From: Bog-756 sp963737625
GTDB lineage: Bacteria > Actinomycetota > Acidimicrobiia > Acidimicrobiales > RAAP-2
DNA: 64,000 nucleotides
Assembly (NCBI GenBank): GCA_963737625.1
Contig: CAVTTK010000002.1
Coordinates: 186,001-250,000 of the forward strand
Reading direction: 5' to 3'
In this document: piece by piece, positions 51,781-60,838 of the stretch
How positions within the stretch are numbered: position 1 is the first letter of the stretch
Layout of the letters: each line of letters begins with the position of its first letter
Program-made: the position numbers and the translations under genes
Notes under the pieces: model-generated
The model's database searches: none
The model's input: the letters and a program-made list of their open reading frames with translations, nothing else
Told to the model about the DNA's origin: nothing

Positions 51781-52719
51781 ATGTCCGAACGCTCCCGCAA
51801 CCTCCCCCGCCGCTCGTGCATGTCGTCCCCCGGGTCGAACGAGCGCTTTCTGGCCAAGGCACCCACCGTGCCCGCCGACATGAGCTTCCTCGACCTCGAG
51901 GACTCCGTCGCACCTCTGGAGAAGGAGGCGGCCCGGGCCAAGGTGGCCGATGCCATCAAGAACCTCCCCTGGGACGACCGCGTGTTGTGTGTGCGCATCA
52001 ACGCCTGGGACACCGAGTGGACCTACGGCGACGTGATCGACGTGGTGTCCAACGCCGGTGAGCGCCTCGATGAGCTGATGCTGCCCAAGGTGCAGTCGGC
52101 CGCCGAGGTCGTGGCCCTCGACCTGCTGCTGACGCAGGTGGAGAAGAAGAGCGGGCTGCCGGTGGGCCACATCGGGATCGAGGCCCAGATCGAGACCACC
52201 GGCGGACTCATCAACGTCGAGGAAATCTGTGCCGCCTCCCCCCGGCTCGAGACCATCATCTTCGGGCCCGCCGACTTCGCCGCCTCCATGGAGATGCCGG
52301 TGCTGACCGGCGGGGTGTCCATCCCCGAATACCCGGGCGACCACTTCAACTACGTGTTCTCCAAGATCCTCATGGCCGGTCGGGCCAACGGGCTCCAGGT
52401 CATCGACGGGCCCTTCCTCAAGATCCGTGAGCTGGACAGCCTCCGGGAGTTCTCGCAGCGGACGCGGGTCCTCGGCTACGACGGCAAGTGGGCCCTCACC
52501 CCCGACCAGGTGGGGGTGCTCAACGAGGTGTACTCGCCGACCCAGGAGCAGTTCGACAGGGCGTGGGACATCCTCGACGCGTACCGCAAGGCCACCGAGG
52601 ACGACCGCACCGGTGCCGTCATGTTCGGCGACGAGATGATCGACGAGGCCTCCCGCAAGATGGCCACCAAGTTCGTCACCCGCGGCGAGCGGGCCGGACT
52701 GTTGCGCTCGGCGGGCTGA
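51781..52719 (+). CDS. CitE-like lyase (malyl-CoA / beta-hydroxyacyl-CoA lyase)
   Basis: A 312-residue HpcH/HpaI-aldolase-type barrel. LDLEDSVAPLEKEAAR holds the metal- and CoA-binding acids, AQIETTGGLINVEEI is the central metal-binding strand, and IIFGPADFAASM follows. It would cleave or form a C-C bond in a CoA ester such as malyl-CoA or beta-methylmalyl-CoA. The ATG at 51781 gives the usual RSCMSSPG start. Together with the large acyl-CoA dehydrogenase (53648-55273) and a MaoC protein (58247-58759) it hints at part of an ethylmalonyl-CoA-type pathway; other lyase reactions, as in leucine breakdown, are possible. Confidence 0.87.
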   Translation: MSERSRNLPRRSCMSSPGSNERFLAKAPTVPADMSFLDLEDSVAPLEKEAARAKVADAIKNLPWDDRVLCVRINAWDTEWTYGDVIDVVSNAGERLDELMLPKVQSAAEVVALDLLLTQVEKKSGLPVGHIGIEAQIETTGGLINVEEICAASPRLETIIFGPADFAASMEMPVLTGGVSIPEYPGDHFNYVFSKILMAGRANGLQVIDGPFLKIRELDSLREFSQRTRVLGYDGKWALTPDQVGVLNEVYSPTQEQFDRAWDILDAYRKATEDDRTGAVMFGDEMIDEASRKMATKFVTRGERAGLLRSAG

Positions 52720-52788
52720 CCCGAGACCCCGGACGCACCGCCCCGAGACCCCGGGTCCGGGCCCCCGGATCTGACTTCGCCCTGCCGG

Positions 52789-53538
52789 TCAGAACGTGAA
52801 CCAGCGGTGCCACTCCTCCAGCACGGTGTAGTCACCGTGCACGTCCACCGGGCTCAGCGTGGGCCGGTGGTAGAGGGTGAGCTCGAGGTCGGAGGTCGTG
52901 CCGCTCACCACCAGGTCGCCGGTCTCGAGCGGCGCCCCATCCTCAGTCCTGCGCACCATCTCGATCCGGTCGTGGCCGATTGTGGCCGCCCACTCGGTTC
53001 CAAGTTCGCTGGACCGGAGGGAGAGCACCCGCTCACTGCCCACGTCCGGGTGGTCGCGGCTCGAGAGGAGGACATCGAAGATCTCGTCGATGCCGTCGGC
53101 GGCCAATTCGGTGGGGATCGGGGTGCAGATACCGCGCGAGGCCTGGGCGTCGTAGCGGTGGATGGCCAGTTCGTGAGCGCACCGTCGGGCCACGAATCCC
53201 ACCGAGTGGTCACCCTCGAACCATGTCCACACCGGGGTCTCGGCCGCCGTGGCCTCCAGTCGGTCGAGGAGGTCAGTGGCGGCGTCGACCACCCACGGGA
53301 CCAGTGCATCGTTGCCGGGGGGGTCCGGGAGGGGGGTCTTGGCCTGGTCGGTCCCTTCGCACACCACGTGACTCCAGAACCCGCAGAACTGGCCGATGTG
53401 CACCGCCAGGTCCCGTACCTCCCAGCCGTGGCAGGTCGGCACCACGTCATCCATCTCCCCGGCCTCGAGGGCGAAGGTCAGTTCCGCCATCTCCAACCGG
53501 ACGGCCGCCACCAGCGAGGAGTGGTCCACGTGCGTCAC
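52789..53538 (-). CDS. Mycothiol-dependent maleylpyruvate isomerase-like (MDMPI) protein
   Basis: A 249-residue protein with the DinB-like four-helix N-terminal domain (HGWEVRDLAVHIGQFCGFW, with the metal His) and RRCAHELAIHRYDAQ giving further ligands, followed by an MDMPI C-terminal domain. The family uses mycothiol, a thiol limited to actinobacteria. Its role beyond that is not fixed; isomerase activity is known for one member only. The GTG at 53538 gives a compact start; another GTG lies 9 nt inside. It converges on the CitE-like gene. Confidence 0.85.
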   Translation of the reverse strand: MTHVDHSSLVAAVRLEMAELTFALEAGEMDDVVPTCHGWEVRDLAVHIGQFCGFWSHVVCEGTDQAKTPLPDPPGNDALVPWVVDAATDLLDRLEATAAETPVWTWFEGDHSVGFVARRCAHELAIHRYDAQASRGICTPIPTELAADGIDEIFDVLLSSRDHPDVGSERVLSLRSSELGTEWAATIGHDRIEMVRRTEDGAPLETGDLVVSGTTSDLELTLYHRPTLSPVDVHGDYTVLEEWHRWFTF

Positions 53539-53647
53539 GGTAGCCCGCCGGACGGCTCGGAGCGCTACGTCCTTCCGCTCACGGGTCGGCGATTGTCGGC
53601 CGAGCGGGAGGTCGCTCTCGGGACCGAGGGGGCCCGACGGCCGGAAC

Positions 53648-55273
53648 TCAGCGAGCCGCGTTGCCCACCAGGCGCCGGGCGATGACCTTGAGGGCCAGGG
53701 TCTCGTCGGCTCCTTCGAAGATGGACAGCACCCGGGCATCCACGAAGTACCGGCTGACCGGGAACTCCTCGGCGTAGCCCATGCCCCCGTGGATCTGGAG
53801 TGCCTCACGTGTGACCCACTCGGCGGCCCGGCACACATAGGCCTTGATCATGGAGGCCTCGAGGGTGCCCTCGCCCTTGGCCATCAGGCGGGCCACTTCG
53901 TAGGAGAACTGACGAGCCGCCTGGATGAGCACAGCCATGCGGGCCAGCTTGGCCCGGGTCATCTGGTAGTCGAGGATGGGCTGGCCGAATACCACGCGGT
54001 TGCCTGCGTACTCCAGGGCCGCCTCGTAGGCCGCCTGCATGACCCCTATGGCCCGAGCCGCCGTCTGCAGGCGACCGTTCTCGAAGCCCTGCATCTGCAG
54101 GTAGAAGCCCTTCCCCAGGCCGTCCTGACCGCCGACCAGGTTGGACTCGGGGACGAACCAGCCCTCGAAGGCCACCTCGTAGGAGTGCATGCCGCGGTAG
54201 CCGAGCGTGTCGATGGCCCGACCTTCCATCCGGCCCGCCGACCCCGCGGGCCGACCATCGACCCCGGGCTCCTGGGTGAACAGGAAGCCGTGCCCCTCGG
54301 CCCGGGGCTTCCCCACGAGGAAGAGGGACAGCCCGCGGTGGGCCTTGGCGCGGTCGGGATCGGTGCGGGCCAGCAGCATGAGCACGTCGGCCCGGGCGGC
54401 GAAGGTGCACCACGTCTTCACCCCGTTGATCAGCCAACCCCCCTCGGTCGGCGTGGCCGAGGTGACCACGCCGGCCACGTCGGACCCGAAGTCGGGCTCG
54501 GTGACCGCCACCGCCCCCATCACGTCGGCCGTGGCCAGTCTGGGGAGCCAGTACTGCTTCTGCTCCTCGGTGCCCCCGTGGACCAGGGCCCGGGTGAGGA
54601 TCTCCGGTCGGGTGATCAGGGACCCGCCGGCCCCCAATGAGCCCCAGGACAGTTCCTCGGTGGCCACCACCATGCCCAGGTAGTCAGCCTCACCTCCCGT
54701 GGCGAAGCCCCCGTACTCCTCGGGCACCGACATGCCAAAGCCGCCCATCTCGGCCATCCCGCTGATGATCTCCTCGGGGATGTCGGTGTTGGCCCGGTGG
54801 ATGTGCTCGGCCCGGGGCCTGATCTGCTCCTCGGCGAATCGGTGGAAGGTCTCCCGGACCAGCTCGAAGTCCGTGTCGAGGTGGCGGTCGCCGGGCTGGT
54901 CGGCCAGGGAGGCCAGGAAGGCCGGGTCCCGGAAGCTGGCCACGAACCCCTCGGCCGGCCCCATCCACCCGGCGGCCACGCCCCAGTGGGAGGCCCGCCC
55001 GATGACGCGAGTGGCCAGATCGGCTAGCGCGTCGGCGGCGAAGGCGCAGGCGATGCGGGCCTCGGCCTCACCGTGGGACCCGTAGGCCAGGAGGGACTCG
55101 GCCGTCCGGACGGCGGCCGCGGCATGGGCGACGTCGTAGGCCAGGACCTGGGCCGAGTCGGGACCGCCGGCCTCCACCAGGGCGGCCACGCCGGACCCGA
55201 CGACCGACTGGGCCAGGGCCAGGGCGTCGGCGGCGGCGGCCAGATCAGGGGCGGGAACAGGGTCGGAGGTCAC
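53648..55273 (-). CDS. Large acyl-CoA dehydrogenase, (2S)-methylsuccinyl-CoA dehydrogenase-like
   Basis: A 541-residue enzyme, about 150 longer than usual. The extra N-terminal helical domain (1-150) precedes FELVRETFHRFAEEQIRPRAE, where a normal acyl-CoA dehydrogenase would begin. VAVTEPDFGSDVAG and IHGGMGYAEEFPVSRYF are family segments, and SIFEGADETLALKVI gives a Glu at the catalytic site near the C terminus. Length and extension match methylsuccinyl-CoA dehydrogenase of the ethylmalonyl-CoA pathway (about 550 residues), but the assignment rests on layout only. Confidence 0.82.
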   Translation of the reverse strand: MTSDPVPAPDLAAAADALALAQSVVGSGVAALVEAGGPDSAQVLAYDVAHAAAAVRTAESLLAYGSHGEAEARIACAFAADALADLATRVIGRASHWGVAAGWMGPAEGFVASFRDPAFLASLADQPGDRHLDTDFELVRETFHRFAEEQIRPRAEHIHRANTDIPEEIISGMAEMGGFGMSVPEEYGGFATGGEADYLGMVVATEELSWGSLGAGGSLITRPEILTRALVHGGTEEQKQYWLPRLATADVMGAVAVTEPDFGSDVAGVVTSATPTEGGWLINGVKTWCTFAARADVLMLLARTDPDRAKAHRGLSLFLVGKPRAEGHGFLFTQEPGVDGRPAGSAGRMEGRAIDTLGYRGMHSYEVAFEGWFVPESNLVGGQDGLGKGFYLQMQGFENGRLQTAARAIGVMQAAYEAALEYAGNRVVFGQPILDYQMTRAKLARMAVLIQAARQFSYEVARLMAKGEGTLEASMIKAYVCRAAEWVTREALQIHGGMGYAEEFPVSRYFVDARVLSIFEGADETLALKVIARRLVGNAAR

Positions 55274-55332
55274 CGTCCAAGCGTACCGGCCCGGGCCCGA
55301 CCGGCCTCAACCGGCCGTCCGTCTCATCCCGC

Positions 55333-56619
55333 TCATCCCGGTGGGTTGATGTAGCTGTAGTTGCAACGGTAGCCGTGGGTGCTGCTGCCGACCGACGGAT
55401 CATCGGCCGTACGCACGAACTGGCCGTTGACCACCTTGGCCAACATGTAGCAGTTGCCGACGGTCTTGGCCGCCGGGTCCGTGGGGGCGATGAGGTGGTT
55501 CCCGTCGAAGGCGGTGATCTTGGACAGGGCCTGGAGCTCGGAGCCCCGGCTGGGATTGGATCCGGCATTCTTGAGAGCCTGGGCGAACAGCTCCGTGGAG
55601 AGCCACGCGTACAGCGTGTACAGGTCCACGGGGAATCCTGGCGAGGCCACGTTGACCCAGTGGAGGAACGTGCCGACGGCGGGGATCGTCGTCGCGTCCT
55701 GTCCGAGATAGAGCGCCGTGTTCTGCTCCAGGTAGTCGCCGTTGATCGCCGCCGCACCCCCGGAGTCCTTGGCCAGTGTGTTGGTGTAGGTGGCCGCCCC
55801 GAGCACCACGGCGGGGTGGTAGTTCTGCTGGACCAGGTCCTTCAGCAGCGAGGCGGCGTAGCTCTCGGACATGCCCTCCACGAAGAGGATCTTGACCCCC
55901 ATGTTCTTCATGGCGATCACATTCTGGGTGAAGTCGGTGGTGGACACGGTGTAGGTCGGGTCATAGATCACTTTGAAGCCCGCCTTGTTCAGCACGTTCT
56001 TCTCGCCGGCCCAATCGGCCTCGGCGGGCCCGAAGGCCCCCACCATGGCGCCGGCGGCATGGATGTCGTTCGGGTACTTCTTCTTGAGGAACTGCACCGG
56101 ACCTTCCTCCCATCCGGCGTTCAGCGGCACGGCGCTGTACACGTTGGGAAGCTTGTTGGTGGCGGGGTCGAGCACGACCGATACGTCGGGCATGCCCGGA
56201 TTGGTCTTCAGCAGGGCGCCCCCGAAGCTGTCCTCCAGCGAGAAGTTCCCGATCATGGCGAAGTCAGTGTTGATGGCGGCCTGCGTGGCCTGCTTGTTGG
56301 TGCTCCCGCTGAACTGGTCGTCGGAGTCGGTGATGACCAGCTTTCGGCCGTTGATGCCACCCGTCGAGTTCACGTAGTCGGCATAGGCCTGGGCCCCGAC
56401 GTTGGCGCCCTTGAACAGACCGGCCGACAAGGTGGACACGTTGGCCAGCTGGACCGTGGTCTTGGTGATGCCGGTGTGGTCCTGGAAGGCGCTTTGCGGA
56501 ATCGTCGAGTCGGTTGATGCCGACGCCACCCCGTTGGTCGAGACGAGGACTGCCGACCCGACCACGGCCACTACCAACCCCATGACAGCTGTGCGCATCT
56601 TCCGCGAAGGTGATCTCAC
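55333..56619 (-). CDS. Branched-chain amino acid-type ABC transporter solute-binding protein
   Basis: A 428-residue exported protein of the periplasmic-binding-protein type I, Leu/Ile/Val-binding group. The N terminus is a signal peptide (residues 1-35, MRTAVMGLVVAVVGSAVLV in part). NVGAQAYADYVNSTGGINGRK and a GNFSLEDSFGGALL loop are typical. No lipoprotein cysteine is seen, so it may be free or held by unknown means. The permease and ATPase genes are not adjacent. The GTG at 56619 was taken; ATG at 56598 is an alternative. Ligands of this group include amino acids, amides and aromatic acids. Confidence 0.88.
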   Translation of the reverse strand: MRSPSRKMRTAVMGLVVAVVGSAVLVSTNGVASASTDSTIPQSAFQDHTGITKTTVQLANVSTLSAGLFKGANVGAQAYADYVNSTGGINGRKLVITDSDDQFSGSTNKQATQAAINTDFAMIGNFSLEDSFGGALLKTNPGMPDVSVVLDPATNKLPNVYSAVPLNAGWEEGPVQFLKKKYPNDIHAAGAMVGAFGPAEADWAGEKNVLNKAGFKVIYDPTYTVSTTDFTQNVIAMKNMGVKILFVEGMSESYAASLLKDLVQQNYHPAVVLGAATYTNTLAKDSGGAAAINGDYLEQNTALYLGQDATTIPAVGTFLHWVNVASPGFPVDLYTLYAWLSTELFAQALKNAGSNPSRGSELQALSKITAFDGNHLIAPTDPAAKTVGNCYMLAKVVNGQFVRTADDPSVGSSTHGYRCNYSYINPPG

Positions 56620-57003
56620 CGTTCAGTTCCCCCAGGTATCCGTGTGTCTAATTGCCCGATGGTCTCAGCCGAAGCTGGCCTCATGGCCACGCGTCTGCCG
56701 AGCGAATGGCTGACTCTACGCCACGGAGTCGCCAAAGTGTCAAGCAGGGGGCAATTACTCCGTTTACGTGGGGGAATGATCGGTCAGAGGGGAGAAAACC
56801 CGGGCGGACGGCGAGAGGTCCCCACCGATACGTTCGGTATCAATACCGTGATCCCCCGGCCACAGACCGACCTATTTGACGGAGTTGAGACTTAGCAATT
56901 TGAGTGTCTCATGGCCACCCACCCGGGGCCAGACAGACGGTCGCTCACCGCCTCCCTCATGCGTCTCCGGCCTCCCGAGGCGACCGGCGCCAGTGTCCGG
57001 AGT
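56620..57003 (+). other. Noncoding gap with inverted repeats, 384 bp
   Basis: No gene seen. The gap holds ACCGA/TCGGT (56824-56838), a near palindrome CGGTAT-CA-ATACCG (56835-56848) and TGAGAC-N14-GTCTCA (56886-56911). The first two overlap and may be one operator region for the solute-binding-protein gene, which starts 205 bp away on the minus strand. The stretch 56640-56900 is A+T-richer than its neighbours. Confidence 0.4.
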
Positions 57004-57651
57004 TCAGGCCGAGGGCGCCTGGGCCACCACGGTGACCAGGGGAGGCAGGACGACGGGGTCGTCACCGGGGTCCACCTCGGTCAGGATCCTCAGGTAGTCG
57101 GCCACCGGTCCGGGTCCGGCACCGGCCGGGGCCTCGGCCCACGCGTCCACGGTGACCAGTCCGGCGTCGCGGGCCAGGGAGGGAAGCAGGGCGCCGATGT
57201 CGGGGTGACGGGCGGAAGGCATGGAGAAGGGCTCGCCGTTGATGCGGCCGGCCGACGTAATCGGCTCCTGGGCCACGACCCAGCCCCCCGGCCGGACGGC
57301 GGCGGCCATGCGGGCCAGCACCACACCCGGGTCCGCCACATGGAGCAGGAGGAATCGGCAGAAGGCCAGGTCCACGAGCTCAGGCAGCCTGAGGTCCTCG
57401 CCGGACTGGGTGATGGCCAGCACCTGGCTGTGGGTCGCCGCCGCCTCGGCCACCTCATCGCGGGCCATGGGGTCGCTGTCCACCGCGTACACCCGACCGT
57501 CGCGGCCCACGATCTCGGCCAGCGCCACCGAGACGTCGCCACCGCCGGCACCGATGTCGGCGCAGGTCCAACCGGGACCGATCCCCAGTCGCTCGAGGGC
57601 GGTGGCCAGCGGCCGGCGGTACACGTCGTCACGCAGCCCCCTGAATTCCAT
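57004..57651 (-). CDS. SAM-dependent methyltransferase (class I)
   Basis: A 215-residue Rossmann-fold methyltransferase. TCADIGAGGGDVSVALAEIVG is motif I for SAM binding, VYAVDSDPMARDE holds the acidic residue for the ribose, and LAFCRFLLLHVADPGVVLA with AAAVRPGGWVVAQEP are motifs II and III of the Methyltransf_25 type. The acceptor is unknown. The ATG at 57651 gives a natural start. No partner genes. Confidence 0.87.
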   Translation of the reverse strand: MEFRGLRDDVYRRPLATALERLGIGPGWTCADIGAGGGDVSVALAEIVGRDGRVYAVDSDPMARDEVAEAAATHSQVLAITQSGEDLRLPELVDLAFCRFLLLHVADPGVVLARMAAAVRPGGWVVAQEPITSAGRINGEPFSMPSARHPDIGALLPSLARDAGLVTVDAWAEAPAGAGPGPVADYLRILTEVDPGDDPVVLPPLVTVVAQAPSA

Positions 57652-57810
57652 AGTCTCAGGCTACCGGCCCGATCCGGCGCGGCCGGAGCCGGCCCCGTGG
57701 CTCCCGCCTCCCCCTGCCGGCGAGGTCCACCCGGACCGGCGCACGATACCGCCGGGCCGGACGTGCGGCTCCGTACCGGGCCATCGCCGTCAGCCGGTAA
57801 CCTCACCACC

Positions 57811-58242
57811 GTGCGAGTCACCATGATGCTGTGCGATGCGGCCCAGGTCTCCGACGGCAAGCTCTACGTCCTGGGCGGCGGCTGGAGCATGACCGGACCC
57901 GACCCGGTCCCGTCGGCCATCGCCCTCAAGATCGACGTGGGCTGGCACGAGGCCGAACTGGCCCACCACTGGGAGCTCTTCCTCGAGGACGCCGACGGAC
58001 GGCCGGTCCTGGTGGAGACGCCCGAGGGCGAGCACCCGGTCGAGGTGCGTGGCGAGTTCACCGTGGGACGGCCCCCCGGGATCCCTGAGGGATCGCCCAT
58101 CGACGTGGCCCTGGCCGTCAACTTGGGCCCGTTGCCCCTGACCCCGGGAACCCGGTACACCTGGCGGATGGCCATCGACGGTGAGTCCCAGACCGACTGG
58201 GTCCTGGGCTTCACTACGCGGCCCACCCTCGTCCGGGATTGA
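57811..58242 (+). CDS. DUF6941-like conserved protein
   Basis: A 143-residue beta-rich soluble protein. It begins VTMMLCDAAQVSDGKLYVLGGGWS, a pattern I recall from short conserved actinobacterial proteins of unknown function, and ends WRMAIDGESQTDWVLGFTTRP. No catalytic motif is evident. The GTG at 57811 is chosen for the conserved start; the much longer open frame upstream has no coding features. It is followed after 4 nt by the MaoC gene. Confidence 0.75.
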   Translation: MRVTMMLCDAAQVSDGKLYVLGGGWSMTGPDPVPSAIALKIDVGWHEAELAHHWELFLEDADGRPVLVETPEGEHPVEVRGEFTVGRPPGIPEGSPIDVALAVNLGPLPLTPGTRYTWRMAIDGESQTDWVLGFTTRPTLVRD

Positions 58243-58246
58243 TTCG

Positions 58247-58759
58247 GTGCCTACGTTCGACCGCCCATTCGGACGCGACTTCGAGGACTTCGAACCGGGC
58301 GACATCTACCGCCACTGGCCGGGTAAGACCATCACCGAGGCCGACGACCATCTCTTCTGCATGATCACCATGAACCACCACCCTCTGCACACCAACGCCT
58401 GGTTCGCCGAGCACGAGTCGGTGCAAGGAAAGAACGTCGTGGTGGGCAATCTGGTCTACTCCCTGGTGTTGGGCATGAGTGTGCCCGACGTCAGTGGAGC
58501 CGCCATCGCCAACCTCGAGGTCGAGACGCTGATCCACCGGGCGCCGACCTTCCACGGTGACACCATCTATGCCGAGACCAAGGTCATCGGCAAGGTCGAG
58601 TCCAAGTCCCGGGACGATCGGGGCGTGGTCACCGTAGAGACCAAGGGTTTCAACCAGCGGGGCGAAGAAGTGTGCTTCTTCCGGCGCAAGGTGATGGTCT
58701 GGAAGCGCGCGTCGGCGCCGTCGCGTCGACGGCCCTACGGGGATGACGTCTGGGATTGA
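58247..58759 (+). CDS. MaoC-type hotdog dehydratase
   Basis: A 170-residue MaoC-like protein. FEPGDIYRHWPGKTITEADDHLFCMI and MNHHPLHTNAWFAE (residues from about 17 and 44) carry the Asp and His of the hydratase 2 motif. HRAPTFHGDTIYAETKVIGK is the second typical segment. It could hydrate mesaconyl-CoA or another enoyl-CoA; similar proteins sit next to CitE-like lyases in other actinobacteria, and one lies 5.5 kb upstream here. The GTG at 58247 is 4 nt after the previous stop; its own stop overlaps the mutY start in TTGA. Confidence 0.87.
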   Translation: MPTFDRPFGRDFEDFEPGDIYRHWPGKTITEADDHLFCMITMNHHPLHTNAWFAEHESVQGKNVVVGNLVYSLVLGMSVPDVSGAAIANLEVETLIHRAPTFHGDTIYAETKVIGKVESKSRDDRGVVTVETKGFNQRGEEVCFFRRKVMVWKRASAPSRRRPYGDDVWD

Positions 58760-59736
58760 GCGGCGCCGGCGACGCCGTCCAGGCTCCGACCCGTACCGCC
58801 GGACCGAGGCGTAGGCCGGCGGGGGCACCCGATCTGATCCGGGATCGGCGGCAGGTCGAGGCCATCGGCCGGGCCATTGAGCGATGGGGGACTGAACTCG
58901 GAGGCGATTCGAGGAGGCCCGAGTTGCCGTGGCGGTCGACCCGTGATCCGTGGGCCGTGCTGGTCAGCGAGGTGATGGCCCAGCAGACCCAGCTGGTCCG
59001 GGTGATCCCGGCGTACCTACGGTTCCTGGACCTGTTCCCGACCCCGGCGTCGTGTGCCGCGGCACCGGTCGGCGACGTGCTCCGGGCCTGGCGGGGCCTG
59101 GGCTACAACCGTCGGGCCCGCAACCTCCATCGGGCAGCGCAGGCCGTGGAGGCCGACTACGGGGGAAGGCTCCCCTCGGACCTGGCCGGACTGCTGTCCC
59201 TTCCCGGGGTGGGGGCATACACAGCGCGTGCCGTGCTGGCCTTTGCCTTCGGGGTGGACGCCGGGGTGGTGGACACCAATGCCGGTCGGGTGTTGTCCCG
59301 GGCGGTGGCCGGTCGTCCCGTGGGAGTGGGCGTGGCCCAGGGCCTGGTGGACGCCATGGTCCCGCCCGGTCGGGGTTGGTGGTTCGGGCAGGCTCTCCTC
59401 GACCTCGGTTCGGGCACGTGCGTGGCCGGCACACCCCGTTGTCATGAGTGCCCCATCCGTCGCCGCTGCCGGTGGGCCGCCTCCGGGCGCGCCGGACCGG
59501 ATCCCGCGGTGGGCTCGGCCGGCGTCTCGGTGCCCCAGAGCCGATTCGCCGGCTCGGACCGACAGGGCCGTGGCCGGCTGATCGAGGCCTTGCGTCGCGG
59601 GGAGGTTCCCGCCGCCGATCTTGATGCCGTCGTCGGGTGGACGGGTGAACCCGAGCGGCTGGACCGGGTGGTGGCGGGTCTGGTGGCCGAGGGGATGGTG
59701 GTCAGGACGCCGACTGGGGCGCTGCGCCTGCCCTAA
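58756..59736 (+). CDS. mutY: A/G-specific adenine DNA glycosylase
   Basis: Removes adenine mispaired with 8-oxoguanine. The 326-residue protein has PWRSTRDPWAVLVSEVMAQQT with the catalytic Glu, the helix-hairpin-helix LPGVGAYTARAVLAFAF, the active Asp in VVDTNAGRVLSR, and a [4Fe-4S] cluster CxxxxxxCxxCxxxxxC in the stretch from CVAGTPRC to RRRC. A full MutT-like C-terminal domain for 8-oxoG recognition is not evident; the tail of about 90 residues is short and helical. The TTG start overlaps the MaoC stop; a later start near residue 30 is possible. Confidence 0.93.
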   Translation: MSGAGDAVQAPTRTAGPRRRPAGAPDLIRDRRQVEAIGRAIERWGTELGGDSRRPELPWRSTRDPWAVLVSEVMAQQTQLVRVIPAYLRFLDLFPTPASCAAAPVGDVLRAWRGLGYNRRARNLHRAAQAVEADYGGRLPSDLAGLLSLPGVGAYTARAVLAFAFGVDAGVVDTNAGRVLSRAVAGRPVGVGVAQGLVDAMVPPGRGWWFGQALLDLGSGTCVAGTPRCHECPIRRRCRWAASGRAGPDPAVGSAGVSVPQSRFAGSDRQGRGRLIEALRRGEVPAADLDAVVGWTGEPERLDRVVAGLVAEGMVVRTPTGALRLP

Positions 59737-59821
59737 CGGGGTGCGAACCTGATCGGCCGTTCGTCGCCGGGCGGGGGCTGCAGCGGCGCGTGAGCCCCCT
59801 GCCCGGAGGCGGGAGCGGAAC

Positions 59822-60697
59822 TCAGGACGCGGGACCCAGGAACCGGACGATGTGATCGTTCACCTCGTCGGGGCGCTCGACGTGCAGGAAGTGTCCGGCG
59901 CCTTCCACGATTACCAGTTCGGATCCTGGGGCCAGGAACTCGGTGACCGGCCCGATGCTGTCGAGTCCGATGCAACCGTCGTCGGCCCCGTGCAGATACA
60001 GGGTGGGCTGCGGGGGGACGGTTCCCGCTGCGGCCTGGGCGGCGGCGGCGGTGGCGTCCTCGGGTGGTCCGGCGAACGTGGCCCGGTAGTAGCCGAGGGC
60101 CGCATGCAGACGCTCCGGTGTGGCCAGCGACTCCTTGACCTGGGCCGCGTCCCATGCACCGTCGAAATCAGGCGACCAGTCCGCCCACAGGTGATCGATG
60201 AAGGCGTAGTCGTCCAGCGACACGGCGTACTCGGCCAGGGGGTTCTGGAAGAAAAATATGTACCAGCTGCGCCGGAGCTGATCGTACGAAAGAAACCCCT
60301 CGGCCATCGAGGCCTGGGGGGCCAGGGCGGCGACCGCCACCCGGCGCCACCGTTGCGGCTGGAAGGCGGCGGCACCATAGGCGGCGAAGGCGCCCCAGTC
60401 GTGGCCGATGATGACAGCATCCTCCCGGCCGGCCAGGGTCTCGTGCAGCGCGCAGGCGTCGAGGGCCAGCGTCCCCGTGTCGTAGCGCCCGTCCGCCGGG
60501 ACGGCGGACGGGGCGTATCCCCGGAGGAATGGCGCCACGGCGTGGAAGCCGACGTCAGCCAGGCGGGGGAGGAGATGGCGCCAGCCGTAGGCGGTGTCAG
60601 GGAATCCGTGCAGACACAGGGCCAGCGGCCCGTCGTCCGGCCCGGCCTCGAGATAGGCGAACTCGGTGTCATTGGCCAGGATCGTGTGGTGGTCCAT
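59822..60697 (-). CDS. Alpha/beta hydrolase, epoxide hydrolase-like
   Basis: A 291-residue hydrolase. LCLHGFPDTAYGWRHLLP holds the oxyanion HGFP, IIGHDWGAFAAYG has an aspartate nucleophile (HDWG) as in epoxide hydrolases and haloalkane dehalogenases, and EGAGHFLHVERPDEV has the catalytic histidine. The cap domain with a Tyr/Phe-rich SWYIFFFQNP segment fits epoxide hydrolases. The ATG at 60697 is preferred to one at 60733, because the first 12 residues of the longer form are not family-like. It stands alone. Confidence 0.88.
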   Translation of the reverse strand: MDHHTILANDTEFAYLEAGPDDGPLALCLHGFPDTAYGWRHLLPRLADVGFHAVAPFLRGYAPSAVPADGRYDTGTLALDACALHETLAGREDAVIIGHDWGAFAAYGAAAFQPQRWRRVAVAALAPQASMAEGFLSYDQLRRSWYIFFFQNPLAEYAVSLDDYAFIDHLWADWSPDFDGAWDAAQVKESLATPERLHAALGYYRATFAGPPEDATAAAAQAAAGTVPPQPTLYLHGADDGCIGLDSIGPVTEFLAPGSELVIVEGAGHFLHVERPDEVNDHIVRFLGPAS

Positions 60698-60838
60698 GGC
60701 CGGGAGGGTAGCTGGGTGGCCCGGGGGAGGCATCGGTCCGACGCATGGGACACCACCGGACCGGGACGGAGCCCCTGACGGGGGGCTCGGCGACCGGGCA
60801 CGAGGACCGTTGTCAGGTCCGACTAGCCTCCTCCTTCG

